From WSZJ01 sp964590435 (lineage in GTDB: Bacteria; Planctomycetota; MHYJ01; WSZJ01), in contig CAZPWT010000018.1 in the NCBI GenBank assembly GCA_964590435.1, positions 62,001-126,000 of the forward strand: a stretch of 64,000 nucleotides of DNA. The letters run 5' to 3'. The notes under the pieces were generated by a model. That model was not told the DNA's origin. It saw nothing but the letters and a program-made list of their open reading frames with translations, and did no database searches. Below, one piece after another: positions 52,921 through 62,364 of this stretch; position 1 is the stretch's first letter; each line of letters begins with the position of its first letter. Made by a program: the position numbers and the translations under genes.

Positions 52921-53727
52921 TCAGTGTGCCTGTTCGGCCGGGACGACAGGCCTGCGTGTCGCGCGTACCTGTGAGACGCCGTCCCAGGCGAGCTTCGCGG
53001 CGACAAGGACCACGGCAACCGCGAAGACCTTCTTCAAGGCCGGCGCCTCGAGGCTTTTCGCCGCTCGCGCCCCGAGCTGGGCCCCGAGGATGACGCCGAT
53101 GCCGAGCCAGACGGCGAAGACGAAGTGGCAATGGCCGCCGATCATGAGGGTGGTTGCGGCGACGAGGGAGGACAGGAGGAGGATGAACGTGGAGGTCGCG
53201 GTGGCGCGGTGGAAGGGGCGGCCGAGGAGGATTGCAAGGAGCGGTACGTAGAAGATGCCGCCGCCGACGCCGAGCGTGACGGCGACGAGGCCGCTGAGCG
53301 TCGAGATGGCGAGCCCTGCGCGGAACCGGCCGGGGCTGGGTTTCGCGGTCGGCTCGTGGTCCGCGATCTTCCCGCGGCACGAGATGTAGAAGGCGCCGAC
53401 GACGAGCATCGCGGCGAATGCGACGAGGAACCACGGCGAGTTGAACCGCGGGACGATGAACCAGCCGGCAAACGCCGATGCGGGGATCGCCGCGGCCGCG
53501 AGCCACACCGCCAGGTCGTAGTCGATCTTGCGCTGCCGGTCGAAGGCCAGCGATCCGCTGAACGCGTTGAGCACGATGACGGCGTGCGAGGTCCCGACCG
53601 CGAGCGACTTCTCGAAGTGATAGAAGTACAGCAGGACCGGCACGAGGATGAACCCGCCTCCCAGCCCCAGGAGGGTCCCGAAGAACCCGATCCCGATTCC
53701 CGTCCCGACGAGGATGAGGGGCTGCAT
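52921..53727 (-). CDS. TauE/SafE-family membrane permease
   Basis: A 268-residue membrane protein with about eight helices. The two inverted halves carry GTLLGLGGGFILVPVLL and VTLGVGGGIFYVPLLAILL, the TauE/SafE repeat signature. The family exports or imports sulfur or organic anions; the substrate is unknown. The gene starts at ATG 53727, eight bases after the PfkB stop, so it belongs to the same transcript. Confidence 0.92.
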   Translation of the reverse strand: MQPLILVGTGIGIGFFGTLLGLGGGFILVPVLLYFYHFEKSLAVGTSHAVIVLNAFSGSLAFDRQRKIDYDLAVWLAAAAIPASAFAGWFIVPRFNSPWFLVAFAAMLVVGAFYISCRGKIADHEPTAKPSPGRFRAGLAISTLSGLVAVTLGVGGGIFYVPLLAILLGRPFHRATATSTFILLLSSLVAATTLMIGGHCHFVFAVWLGIGVILGAQLGARAAKSLEAPALKKVFAVAVVLVAAKLAWDGVSQVRATRRPVVPAEQAH

Positions 53728-53735
53728 GCGGGCGT

Positions 53736-54680
53736 CTACCGGCGCTTCTTCTTCCCCGGGCTCAGGTCGACCGACACGACCTTCGCGAACTCCTGCACGC
53801 GCGCCTCAATCTCCTTGCTCGACAGCGCGAACAGCCGCCGCAGCCCGAAGTCCTCGCACGCGAACGAGGCCAGCACCGTGCCGTAGACCAGCGCCCGCTT
53901 CATTTCCTCGAGGGAAGCGTTTCCCGCGCGGGCAAGGTGCCCCATGAAACCGCCGGCGACGGAATCGCCGGCGCCGGTGGGATCGACGATGCGCTCGAGG
54001 GGGTAGGCGGGGAGGGCGAAGACGGCCTGTTCGGTGAAGAGCATGGCGCCGTGTTCGCCCTTCTTCACGATGACGACCTTCGGCCCCTGGGCGAGGGCCC
54101 AGCGGGCGCCGGCGACGACGTTGGGCTCGCCGGAGAGCTGGAGGAGCTCGGCGTTGTTGAGGATGAGGCCGTCGACGTCGCGGACGAGGTCGAGGAGGGC
54201 GGGCTGCTCCATCTCGATCCAGAGGTTCATCGTGTCGGCGAGGACGAACTTCGGCTTCTCGACCTGGCTGAGCACGGCGCGCTGGGTTCGGGGGGAACCG
54301 TTCGCGAGGAAGACGAAGGGCGACTTGCGGAACGGCGCCGGGATCTTCGGCTCGAACTTGCCGAACACGTTCAGCTCGACGCTGACCGTCTCCGCGTTGT
54401 TCATCTCGCGGCCGTACCGCCCGTGCCAGCGAAAGGTCTTCCCTTTCGGGTCGACCTGGATGCCCGCGACGTCGATGCCGCGCTCGCGGAATTCGGAGAT
54501 GTGGCGCTTGGGGAAGTCCTTCCCCACGACGCCGACCAGCCGGACCTCGGGCGCGAGCCAGGCGGAACTGTGCGAGAAGTACGTCGCGCTGCCGCCGAGT
54601 TCGTCGGCCGCGTGGCCGGAAGGGGTTTCGAGGGTGTCGAAGGCGAGGGAGCCGACAACCAGCAGGGAGCTAGAGGGCAT
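53736..54680 (-). CDS. PfkB-family sugar/nucleoside kinase
   Basis: A 314-residue carbohydrate kinase of the PfkB/ribokinase family. VVGSLAFDTLETP is the N-terminal motif, ELGGSATYFSHS the substrate-binding GG motif, and DPTGAGDSVAGGFMGHL the ATP/anion-hole motif with the catalytic Asp. The substrate cannot be told from the sequence. It lies downstream of gltX and upstream of the TauE gene on the minus strand. The gltX gap contains a palindrome. Confidence 0.9.
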   Translation of the reverse strand: MPSSSLLVVGSLAFDTLETPSGHAADELGGSATYFSHSSAWLAPEVRLVGVVGKDFPKRHISEFRERGIDVAGIQVDPKGKTFRWHGRYGREMNNAETVSVELNVFGKFEPKIPAPFRKSPFVFLANGSPRTQRAVLSQVEKPKFVLADTMNLWIEMEQPALLDLVRDVDGLILNNAELLQLSGEPNVVAGARWALAQGPKVVIVKKGEHGAMLFTEQAVFALPAYPLERIVDPTGAGDSVAGGFMGHLARAGNASLEEMKRALVYGTVLASFACEDFGLRRLFALSSKEIEARVQEFAKVVSVDLSPGKKKRR

Positions 54681-54716
54681 CAGGGTGTTCTCCGCGGGAG
54701 GGAAAACGGCAACAAC

Positions 54717-54827
54717 GAAACGAAAAACTAAAAAGGAAAAACAAAAAAGGAAAAGGGAACGGCCCGCGAGCCCGCCGTCCTTTTTGTTTTTACTTTTTCC
54801 TTTTTCGTTTTTCGTTTCCTGGCCGTC
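54717..54827. repeat. A-rich/T-rich palindrome, dispersed repeat copy 2
   Basis: The left arm 54717-54762 (GAAACGAAAAAC words) pairs with the right arm 54775-54818 (GTTTTTCGTTTC words). The right part 54774-54827 matches the repeat at 5762-5823. It lies directly 3' of gltX. This A/T-rich element is in sharp contrast to the GC-rich surroundings. Confidence 0.75.
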
Positions 54828-54830
54828 TTC

Positions 54831-56264
54831 CTACGAAGGAAGCACTTTTCCCGCCGCCTCCATCCTCGCGAGGCACCTTTCCCTCCCGATCACCTCCATC
54901 GTCTCCGTCAGCGGCGGCGTCGCCGATTTCCCCGTCACCGCCACCCTCACCGGCATGAACAAATCCCCCGGCTTCACGTTCTTCGCCGCCGCCACTTCGC
55001 GCAGCTTCGCCTCCATCGCGGCCGCGGTCCATTCGCACGACTGAAGGGCCTCGCGCGCCGCCGCGAGCAGCATCGCCGCGTCCGCCGGCGTCTGCTTCTT
55101 CCCCACCAGCGTCGCCGGGTCGTGCACGACGTTGTCGGCGAAGAAGAACGACGTCAGCTCCGCGAAGTCCGACAGCACCCGCAGCCGGTCCTGGATCAGC
55201 GGCACGATCCTCTTCACCAGCGCGGGGTCCTTCCCCGCCGCGCCGAACGGCTCCAGCCGCTTCGCCAACTCCTCGGGAGACAACTTGCGCAGGTACTGCC
55301 CGTTCATCCAGTCGAGCTTCTGCATGTCGAACACCGGCCCGCCGGCGTTGATCTTGTCGATGGAGAATTCCTTCTGCATCTCCTCGACGGTGAAGACCTC
55401 GAGCCCGCCGGGCATGGAGAAGCCCATCAGCGCGAGGAAGTTCACCAGCGCCTCGGGAAGGTACCCCTGGTCGCGATACCAGTTGAGGCTCGTCGGGTTC
55501 TTGCGCTTGGAGATCTTCGTCTTGTCCTTGTTGCGCAGGAGCGGCACGTGGCACCAGACCGGCGGTTCCCAGCCGAACGCCTCGTACAGTTTGATGTGCT
55601 TGGGCGTCGAGCTGATCCACTCCTCGGCGCGGATGACGTGCGTGATCCCCATCAGGTGGTCGTCGACCACGTTGGCGAGGTGGTACGTCGGCCATCCGTC
55701 GCTCTTGAGCAGGATCTGGTCGTCGATCTGGTCCCAGTTGAAGACGACTTCACCGCGGACGACGTCCTTGAAGCGGCATTCGCCCTCGGTCGGCATCTTG
55801 AGGCGGATCACCCAGGGGGCGCCCGCGTCGATCTGCTTCGTCACTTCGGAGGGAGGCAGATTCCGGCAGTGGCCGTCGTAGCGCGGCGACAGCTTCGCCG
55901 CCATCTGCGCCTTGCGGACGGCCTCCATGCGATCGGGAGTGCAGGTGCAGTAATACGCCGCGCCCTTCTCCACGAGGTCCTTCGCGTGCTTCGGGTAAAG
56001 CGCGACGCGCTCGCTCTGCCGGTACGGCCCGACCGGCCCGCCGACGTCGGGCCCCTCGTCGTACGTCAGCCCGAGCCACTTGAGCGAGTCGAAGATCATC
56101 TTTTCCGACTCCGGGTTCGACCGCGCGCGGTCGGTGTCCTCGATGCGGAGGAGGAACTGGCCGCCATTGCGGCGGGCCCAGGTGCGGTTGAAGAGCGCGA
56201 CGTAGGCAGTGCCGACGTGGGGGTCGCCTGTGGGCGAAGGGGCGATGCGGACGCGGACGGGCAA
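54831..56264 (-). CDS. gltX: glutamate-tRNA ligase
   Basis: GltX charges tRNA-Glu (and perhaps tRNA-Gln). The 477-residue protein has the HIGH-type motif APSPTGDPHVGTAY, LLRIEDTDRARS, CTCTPDRM and the KMSKS-type motif TKISKRKNP. Zinc-ligand Cys residues are only partly present. The length is normal. The start is TTG 56264 with AGGAG at the correct distance. It heads a minus-strand run with PfkB, TauE and the protease. Confidence 0.96.
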   Translation of the reverse strand: MPVRVRIAPSPTGDPHVGTAYVALFNRTWARRNGGQFLLRIEDTDRARSNPESEKMIFDSLKWLGLTYDEGPDVGGPVGPYRQSERVALYPKHAKDLVEKGAAYYCTCTPDRMEAVRKAQMAAKLSPRYDGHCRNLPPSEVTKQIDAGAPWVIRLKMPTEGECRFKDVVRGEVVFNWDQIDDQILLKSDGWPTYHLANVVDDHLMGITHVIRAEEWISSTPKHIKLYEAFGWEPPVWCHVPLLRNKDKTKISKRKNPTSLNWYRDQGYLPEALVNFLALMGFSMPGGLEVFTVEEMQKEFSIDKINAGGPVFDMQKLDWMNGQYLRKLSPEELAKRLEPFGAAGKDPALVKRIVPLIQDRLRVLSDFAELTSFFFADNVVHDPATLVGKKQTPADAAMLLAAAREALQSCEWTAAAMEAKLREVAAAKNVKPGDLFMPVRVAVTGKSATPPLTETMEVIGRERCLARMEAAGKVLPS

Positions 56265-56342
56265 GAGGGGCTCCTGTGGAAAGGGCGGCGAGAAGGGCGC
56301 GGATGCTAGCAGCGCCCCGGCGCGGGGTCAAAGGACGCCGGG

Positions 56343-58502
56343 CTATCGGCGGCGGTGGCGGTCCATCAGGCCGCGCGGTTTCGGCGGCGGGCCCGGGGGC
56401 GGCTTTTTCGGCGGCGGGTCGTCGCCAAGGAGGTCGTCGCCTTCGGATTTGGCGGGCGGGGGCGGGAGGGAGTCGAAGTCGAGGTCATCGGCGGCCGGCG
56501 CCGGCGCCCCGGCAGGCGGACCGTCGAAGATCGGCTCGGCGCCGTCGTCATCGTCTCCCGCGGCCGGCGGGGGGAGATTGTCGAAATCCAGCTCGTCGTC
56601 GGTGAGCGACGGCGCGCCGGCCTTTGGCGGCGGCGGCTTCAGGCCACCCGCCACCGCCGGCGCCTTGGAACCGACCTGCGGCGGCGGCGGTCTCAGCGCG
56701 GGCGCCTTCGATCCGGTCTGCGGCGGAGGAGGCTTGAGCCCCGCGACCGCCGGCGGCGACGAGCCGACCTTGGGAGGCGGAGGTTTCAAGACTCCCGACG
56801 CCGGCCCGGCCGGGCGCCCGCCGAGGCTCGGCTTCTTGCGGAACCGGTCCTGCTGCGCCTTCTTCCTCTTCAGCTCGGCCTGCGCCTCCGGGCTCATGCA
56901 GACGTTGCAGTAGCCAGTCTCCGGGTCCGAATCGTTCTTGTGGCACTTCTTGCAGGGACGATACCCGCACTGGCACGCGACCGTGTCCTCGTCGATCGGC
57001 CGCTCGCACTTCGGGCACAGGAACTCGCTGTCCAGCAGCAGCTTCTCCGCCGTCGATGTCAGCGGCTTGCCGCACACGATGCACTTCTGCTCCGTCGCGG
57101 GGTTCGGCGTCTTGCAGAACTGGCAGCTCCGTCCTTCCTGCCCGCCGGCGGCGGCGGGCGTTTCCCCGCGCAGCACCGCTTCGAAGTCGCGCGCCACTTC
57201 TTCCGCGAATCCGTAGCGCGTCGCGGGGTCCTTCTCGAGGAGCTTGGTGATGATGGCCGACAGGGAGCGCGGAAGCTCGAGGTTGTACGCGCCCGGGGGC
57301 TTCGGCACCGTCGAGCGGTGCGCCATCTCGAGGAGACGCGGGTCGGTTTCCTCGAAGGGCGGCCGGCCGGCGGCGAAGCAGTACAGCGTGACGCCGAGCG
57401 CGTAGAGGTCGGCCTTGTTGTCGAACGGCTCCGACTTCCAGAGCTCCGGCGCCGTCACCATCGGGTCGCACGGCACGCCCAGCGTCCCGTCGTGCGCCTG
57501 CCCGAAGTCCGCCAGCTTCGCGCCCGACTCGCGCACCAGCACCGACGAAGGCCGCACGTCGCCGTGCACCATCCCGTTCGCATGCACCACCGCCAGCGCG
57601 CGCGCCAGCTCGATCCCCACTTTGCACAGCCGGTTCCAGTTCATCTTCTCGCGTGCCGGCCAGATCCGCCCGTCCCCCACGTGCTCCGTCACGATCCACC
57701 CGCGCCCGTCCGTCACCCCCGCGTCGATCACCGCCACCAGCCCCGCGTGCGACAGCGGCATCGCCTTGCGCGCGTTCGTCACGTACCGCTGTACCGCCGC
57801 CTCCGGCGTCTCCGGCGCAAACAGCTTCACCACCGCCGGCCGGTTCTGCGCCGGCATCAGCCCCTTGTAGACCACCGTCCACCGCCCCGCCCCGATCTTC
57901 TCGTCCAGCCGGCATCCCCCAAACACCTTCCCCACCAGCGCATCCGTCGGCCCCGTCGGCGCCCCGCCTTTCACCCGCGTCGGCACCAGCGGCTGACGGC
58001 AGCGGTCGCACGTGAAGGGCGCCCCGGTCACCTTGTAGAGGAAGTCGACCTCGCCGCACGACGAACACGCCAGCGTCGATTCCTTCGTTTTCTCCATCAC
58101 CCCGCGCGAGCGAACCAGGTCGAGGTACCCCTTCTCCATCATCACGTCGCCGATCGGGCGCGGCTTGCCCATCCCCTCGAAGCGCACCCAGGCGTCGACC
58201 GCGTCCTTGAGCTGGTCGACGGTGAGTTCCTTCTCGCGCACCGACACGAGGCAGAACAACTGCGCTTCGCGGACCCCCTTGTCGCGATTCCCCGTCGCCG
58301 GGGCGACGCGAGTCGTGTCCTTCTTGTAGAAGCGCATGAGCGCCTCGTACAGCGCCCTCGGGATGACGCCGTTCGTGCACAGCAGGTCGCCGAGCCCCCC
58401 CTGCGGCGCCTCTTCCAGCCATTTCAGCGCGATTTCCAGCTGGGCGCGGGTGAGCATTCCGGAGGCGAGAAGGGCACGTGCGAGGAAGGAATCTGGGCTC
58501 AT
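56343..58502 (-). CDS. zinc-ribbon protein kinase-like protein with proline-rich tail
   Basis: A 719-residue signalling protein. Residues 1-130 are a helical domain with repeats of LARALLASGMLTRAQLEIAL (MshEN/FrzS-like). About 140-170 is a zinc ribbon. About 200-440 is a kinase-like domain: IGAGRWTVVYKG, AVVKLFAPE, VHGDVRPSS (about 313) and LADFGQA. HRD is changed to HGD and the metal-binding Asn to Ser, so activity is doubtful. About 455-540 are more CxxC zinc ribbons. The last 180 residues repeat LKPPPP and DELDFD motifs. ATG 58502 lies only seven bases from a TATAAT -10, so a leaderless transcript is likely. It is divergent to the related gene at 58702. Confidence 0.85.
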   Translation of the reverse strand: MSPDSFLARALLASGMLTRAQLEIALKWLEEAPQGGLGDLLCTNGVIPRALYEALMRFYKKDTTRVAPATGNRDKGVREAQLFCLVSVREKELTVDQLKDAVDAWVRFEGMGKPRPIGDVMMEKGYLDLVRSRGVMEKTKESTLACSSCGEVDFLYKVTGAPFTCDRCRQPLVPTRVKGGAPTGPTDALVGKVFGGCRLDEKIGAGRWTVVYKGLMPAQNRPAVVKLFAPETPEAAVQRYVTNARKAMPLSHAGLVAVIDAGVTDGRGWIVTEHVGDGRIWPAREKMNWNRLCKVGIELARALAVVHANGMVHGDVRPSSVLVRESGAKLADFGQAHDGTLGVPCDPMVTAPELWKSEPFDNKADLYALGVTLYCFAAGRPPFEETDPRLLEMAHRSTVPKPPGAYNLELPRSLSAIITKLLEKDPATRYGFAEEVARDFEAVLRGETPAAAGGQEGRSCQFCKTPNPATEQKCIVCGKPLTSTAEKLLLDSEFLCPKCERPIDEDTVACQCGYRPCKKCHKNDSDPETGYCNVCMSPEAQAELKRKKAQQDRFRKKPSLGGRPAGPASGVLKPPPPKVGSSPPAVAGLKPPPPQTGSKAPALRPPPPQVGSKAPAVAGGLKPPPPKAGAPSLTDDELDFDNLPPPAAGDDDDGAEPIFDGPPAGAPAPAADDLDFDSLPPPPAKSEGDDLLGDDPPPKKPPPGPPPKPRGLMDRHRRR

Positions 58503-58509
58503 GGGTGGG

Positions 58510-58515
58510 ATTATA
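58510..58515 (-). promoter_or_regulatory. TATAAT -10 element, leaderless start for the kinase-like gene
   Basis: On the minus strand a perfect TATAAT ends eight bases before the ATG at 58502. Transcription would start at or next to the A of the ATG. The -35 is not clear. The 199-base gap has no gene. Confidence 0.5.
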
Positions 58516-58624
58516 CGAAGGGTCGGTCGCGGGAGAATGGATTGGAGGGGGTGAAAGTGCCCGGATTGCGAGATTCTACGCCGCCCGGCATGCCCGCCGA
58601 ATTTTCCCCAACCGCCACTATCAG

Positions 58625-58653
58625 TTGACCTTACGTCTGATCCGGCCAATAAT
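58625..58653 (+). promoter_or_regulatory. promoter for the pseudokinase-plsC-rpsA run
   Basis: TTGACC (58625-58630) and AATAAT (58648-58653) with 17 bases between, about 50 bases before ATG 58702. The neighbourhood is less GC-rich than the coding sequence. Confidence 0.55.
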
Positions 58654-58701
58654 GCCCGATTACCGGTAGTCCGCCCTTTTCGTGGCATTTCGAGGTCCCG
58701 C

Positions 58702-61700
58702 ATGGTCCAGATCAAGAACGTTCTCTTCGGAAAACTGGCCGTCAGTACACGGTTTATCACCGAAGAGCAGCTGCAGGAGTGCCTGGACTTCCAGAAGGAA
58801 GTCGAGGAGCGCGGGGAACGTCCGCCCCGCCTGGGCGAGATCCTGGAGCAGAAGGGATACCTCACCAAGCAGCAGATCCAGTCGATCCTGGAGACCATGT
58901 CGTCGATGCAGCGGCGCCGCTTCGGCGAGATCGCCGTGGCGTTCCATTTCATCACGCTGGAACAGCTGGAGACGTGTCTCGACATCCAGAAGCTGCTGCA
59001 GGCGCCGCAGGAGACGGTGCCGCTGTTCGGGCAGGCGCTGGTCACGTACCGGGGTTTCCTGAAGCAGGTCCTCGCGGGCGGGGCGCACCCGAAGATCGGC
59101 GACGTGCTGGTGGCGATGGGATACATGCGCAACCACCAGGTCGAGGCGGTGCTCGAGGAACAGAACAAGCGCATCGTGCGCTGCAAGAGCTGTGAGGCGA
59201 GCCTGAACATCTCGCGGTTCGAGCCCGGGCAGAAGATCAAGTGCGGGCAGTGCAACGCGGTGCTGGAGGTCGTGAAGCCCGAGGGGAGCGAGGAACTCGA
59301 CGTCGCGCTTCCCACGGAGACGGTGAGCGCGCCGGCCGGCGGCGACGTCCCGGCGGAGGAGCAGCCGCTGGACCCGGCGACGGCGATGATGGAGCTGGAC
59401 AAGGAAATTGCGCGCGTCCGGGCGACGCAGCAGTTTGCGCCGGGCAAGCTCGGCAAGACGCCCGGGCGGATCGCCGACTTCCAGGTGGTGACGCGGCTCG
59501 GGCAGGACGCCACGGGCGTCATCTTCAAGGCGACGCAGATCTCCAAGAATCGTCCCGTCGCGCTGAAGATCATGAACCCGTCGGTGATGAACGACCCGAA
59601 TTTCCAGAAGAAATTCATCGACGACGCCAAGAAGGTCGCGGCGCTCGAACACCCCAACATCAAGAAAGTCTACTCGCTCGGGAAGTCCGACAACCGCTTC
59701 TACATCGCGATGGAGTTCGTCGAGGCGGAGTCCGTCTACAACGTGCTCGAGAAGCAGGGGAAATTCCACTTCGAGACGGCGATCGGTATCGCGGTGTCGA
59801 TCGGCGAAGGGCTGCAGTACGCCCAGCAGCAGGGGCTGATCCACGGGGACGTGCGGCCCTCGAACGTGCTGCTGCTGCGTGACGGGACGGTGAAGGTGGC
59901 GAATCTGGGGCTTGCGACGAAGGTCTCGGAGAACATCCTTGCGATCAGCCGCAGCGGGCAGATGGCGCCGTTCTACATCGCGCCTGAGTGCGTGACGGGC
60001 GACCGTGAGATGGACCAGCGCACGGACATCTACTCGCTCGGCGCCACGCTGTTCCACATGGTCGCGGGCCGGCCGCCCTTCCAGGGCCAGAGCCCGTTCG
60101 AAGTGCTGGTGCGCCTGACGGAAGAGACGATTCCGCCGCTGAAGTTCTTCGATCCCGGCATCCCGGACTCGGTCTGCCGTGTCGTGGAGAAGATGCTGGA
60201 GGCGGAGCCGCAGGACCGCTACCAGACGTGGGAAGAGCTGCTGGGGGAATTGCGGGCGATCCAGGCGGCGGCGGGTGGCGGGGCCGCGGCAGCGCCGGCC
60301 GCCCCGGGGGCTGTCGCGGGTGCGCCGTCGGCGCCGGGAGTCCCTGCGCCGGTCAAGACCGCGGAAGACGCGAAACGTGCCTACGAGTCCCGCACGTCGC
60401 GGGCGGCCCAGATGCGGAGCCTGCGCCGTGCCGCGATCACGATCATCGTGATCGGCGGGCTCGGGGGAGGCGGGCTGTACCTGAAGAACCATCTCGCCGC
60501 GACCGACCGCGCCGACGAATGGACGAGGCTGCAGGGGCAGTACACGACTCAACCCTCCACGGCCACCGAGTTCGAGTTGAGGAAGGACAAGTTCCGTCGC
60601 TTTGCGGCCGCGCATCCCAATTCCGCCGAGGCCTCGGAGGCCCTGTCCCAGGTCATCAGGTTCGAAAGCCTCGAGGTCAGCGCGAAAGAAAAGGAACTCG
60701 GCCAGATCCGGGCCGACGTCTCCAAGTTGCTGACCGAGCAGCAGTTCAAGGCGGCTTCGGACGCTCTCGGCCGCGGTAATTTCTGGAAGCGGGACGATCC
60801 CCAGATGCAGGCGATGCTGCCTCAGATTTCCGATGCGGCGGCGGCGGACTGGGTCCAGGTCCGCGAGAAGGCCCTCGCGATCGCGCGTGCGGACCAGATC
60901 CAGAAGGCCCGGGTTTTCGTGGACGAGGCCGTCGCGCGCCGGCAGTGGCCGACGGACCTGGAACTGTCCCAGAAGCTGTCCGGGGAAATCGACGTCGTTC
61001 GCCGCGAACTCCTTGCCCAAAGGGCCGTGGAAGAAGAGGCGGAGAGGAAGCGGAAATCGCGCGAGGTCCTCGACACGGGCATCAAGGATGCCCTGGACCA
61101 GATGAGGAAGTGCCAGTTCCAGACAGCCGTCCAGAAACTGTCCATGCTCAAGACCGTCGTCCACGCCGACCATCTCGCGGAACTCGCGGAGTGGACCGAG
61201 CGAGCCCAGTGGTCATGGGATCTCCAGACCAACGCCGTGGTGGCGGTGAACGAAAAGGCCGCCGACTTCAGCCGGACCCACGACGTGGCCAACGACAAGC
61301 GGCCAACGCAGACGATGACGAGCAAGCTCGAAGGTCGCGCCATCGGCGCTTCCGCAAACGCCATCACGTTCCAGGATTCCAAGGCGACGGTGACGGAGCC
61401 TGTCGCCTGGCCGGACCTCGACCCCGCGACGCTGACCTACATCCTCGGCCTCGGGATGCAGCAATCCGGAACCACGAGCCAGTCGCACTTTGCGTTCGCG
61501 GACGGCGTTTCGTTCCGCGCGGAGTCGACGACCGATGTCGCGACGAAAGCCCGGCTCATGACGGTGGCTGAGCGCGAGTACAAGGCGGCGTTCGACATGG
61601 GCCTTCAGAAGCAGGCGGGACCGCGGATGGAGTTCGTGGCGAAGTACTTCACGGGCGCCAAGGCAGAGTACCTGGCATCCGCGAAGTCCCTGATCGAGGC

Positions 61701-62364
61701 GAAGAAATACAGCGATGCCCGAAAGGAATTGCGCACGCTGCTCAACCAGTTCCCGACGCGGCTCGACGACGTGATGAAGGACATCCATGCCCTGTTCGAG
61801 AGTTCGCTCACCGGAGGCCAGGGAGGCCAGTACTTCAACTTCCTCTCCGGAGTTCCGGCGGGTCTGAAGCCGACCATGGGCTGGACCGCGGCGCGCGGCG
61901 TCGCGACGGTCACCGGCAAGGACGAGACCATCGAGGTCGCCGGGAAAACGAAGGATGTCGCGATCCTGTTCCGCCTCCCCGACGACCAGGTCACCCTGTC
62001 GCTGGAAATGGAAGGCGTCACAGTCCGCTTCCTCCCGAACGCCAATAACGGGGCCGGGAACATCGAGGTGAAATACTGGAAGGACAAGGAGGAGGACGGG
62101 AAGCGGTCGCTGGGCAACCAGGCGAAGCCTGCGAAGATGCCCGTGATTGCGGAGCGGGTGTGGCACATCATGGAGGTCCGCGAGATCGAGGCCGGAGGCG
62201 GCTCTTCGATCGAACTGGCGGTGGACGGTGCGGTCCTGGCCCTGGTTCCCAAGACCGCGGCGGTGATCTCCCCTCTCGGCGCCCTGACGGTTCGCGTGAC
62301 CGGCTCCAGCTCGGGCAAGGAAGGCAAGATCGACCTGTTGGGGCTTTTCGCGCGCACGAGGTGA
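58702..62364 (+). CDS. large transmembrane pseudokinase with MshEN-like and zinc-ribbon domains
   Basis: A 1220-residue protein. Residues 1-150 hold two or more LGEIL-type helical repeats (LFGKLAVSTRFITEEQL, RLGEILEQKGYLT). About 158-185 is a zinc ribbon (CKSC, CGQC). About 255-520 is a kinase domain with RLGQDATGVIFKA, VALK Lys and HGDVRPSN (about 380). The DFG is replaced by NLG (VANLGLATK), so metal binding is lost and it is probably a pseudokinase. A transmembrane helix lies near 577-595, followed by a 620-residue extracytoplasmic C terminus with coiled-coil/TPR-like and beta regions. It is a paralogue of the divergent gene at 56343. The stop overlaps plsC. Confidence 0.88.
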   Translation: MVQIKNVLFGKLAVSTRFITEEQLQECLDFQKEVEERGERPPRLGEILEQKGYLTKQQIQSILETMSSMQRRRFGEIAVAFHFITLEQLETCLDIQKLLQAPQETVPLFGQALVTYRGFLKQVLAGGAHPKIGDVLVAMGYMRNHQVEAVLEEQNKRIVRCKSCEASLNISRFEPGQKIKCGQCNAVLEVVKPEGSEELDVALPTETVSAPAGGDVPAEEQPLDPATAMMELDKEIARVRATQQFAPGKLGKTPGRIADFQVVTRLGQDATGVIFKATQISKNRPVALKIMNPSVMNDPNFQKKFIDDAKKVAALEHPNIKKVYSLGKSDNRFYIAMEFVEAESVYNVLEKQGKFHFETAIGIAVSIGEGLQYAQQQGLIHGDVRPSNVLLLRDGTVKVANLGLATKVSENILAISRSGQMAPFYIAPECVTGDREMDQRTDIYSLGATLFHMVAGRPPFQGQSPFEVLVRLTEETIPPLKFFDPGIPDSVCRVVEKMLEAEPQDRYQTWEELLGELRAIQAAAGGGAAAAPAAPGAVAGAPSAPGVPAPVKTAEDAKRAYESRTSRAAQMRSLRRAAITIIVIGGLGGGGLYLKNHLAATDRADEWTRLQGQYTTQPSTATEFELRKDKFRRFAAAHPNSAEASEALSQVIRFESLEVSAKEKELGQIRADVSKLLTEQQFKAASDALGRGNFWKRDDPQMQAMLPQISDAAAADWVQVREKALAIARADQIQKARVFVDEAVARRQWPTDLELSQKLSGEIDVVRRELLAQRAVEEEAERKRKSREVLDTGIKDALDQMRKCQFQTAVQKLSMLKTVVHADHLAELAEWTERAQWSWDLQTNAVVAVNEKAADFSRTHDVANDKRPTQTMTSKLEGRAIGASANAITFQDSKATVTEPVAWPDLDPATLTYILGLGMQQSGTTSQSHFAFADGVSFRAESTTDVATKARLMTVAEREYKAAFDMGLQKQAGPRMEFVAKYFTGAKAEYLASAKSLIEAKKYSDARKELRTLLNQFPTRLDDVMKDIHALFESSLTGGQGGQYFNFLSGVPAGLKPTMGWTAARGVATVTGKDETIEVAGKTKDVAILFRLPDDQVTLSLEMEGVTVRFLPNANNGAGNIEVKYWKDKEEDGKRSLGNQAKPAKMPVIAERVWHIMEVREIEAGGGSSIELAVDGAVLALVPKTAAVISPLGALTVRVTGSSSGKEGKIDLLGLFARTR

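Noticed and set aside
58503..59663. N-terminal extension of the minus-strand kinase-like gene to 1106 residues
   Set aside because: The extension is antisense to the 58702 gene and Ser/Arg-rich. A TATAAT lies just before ATG 58502.
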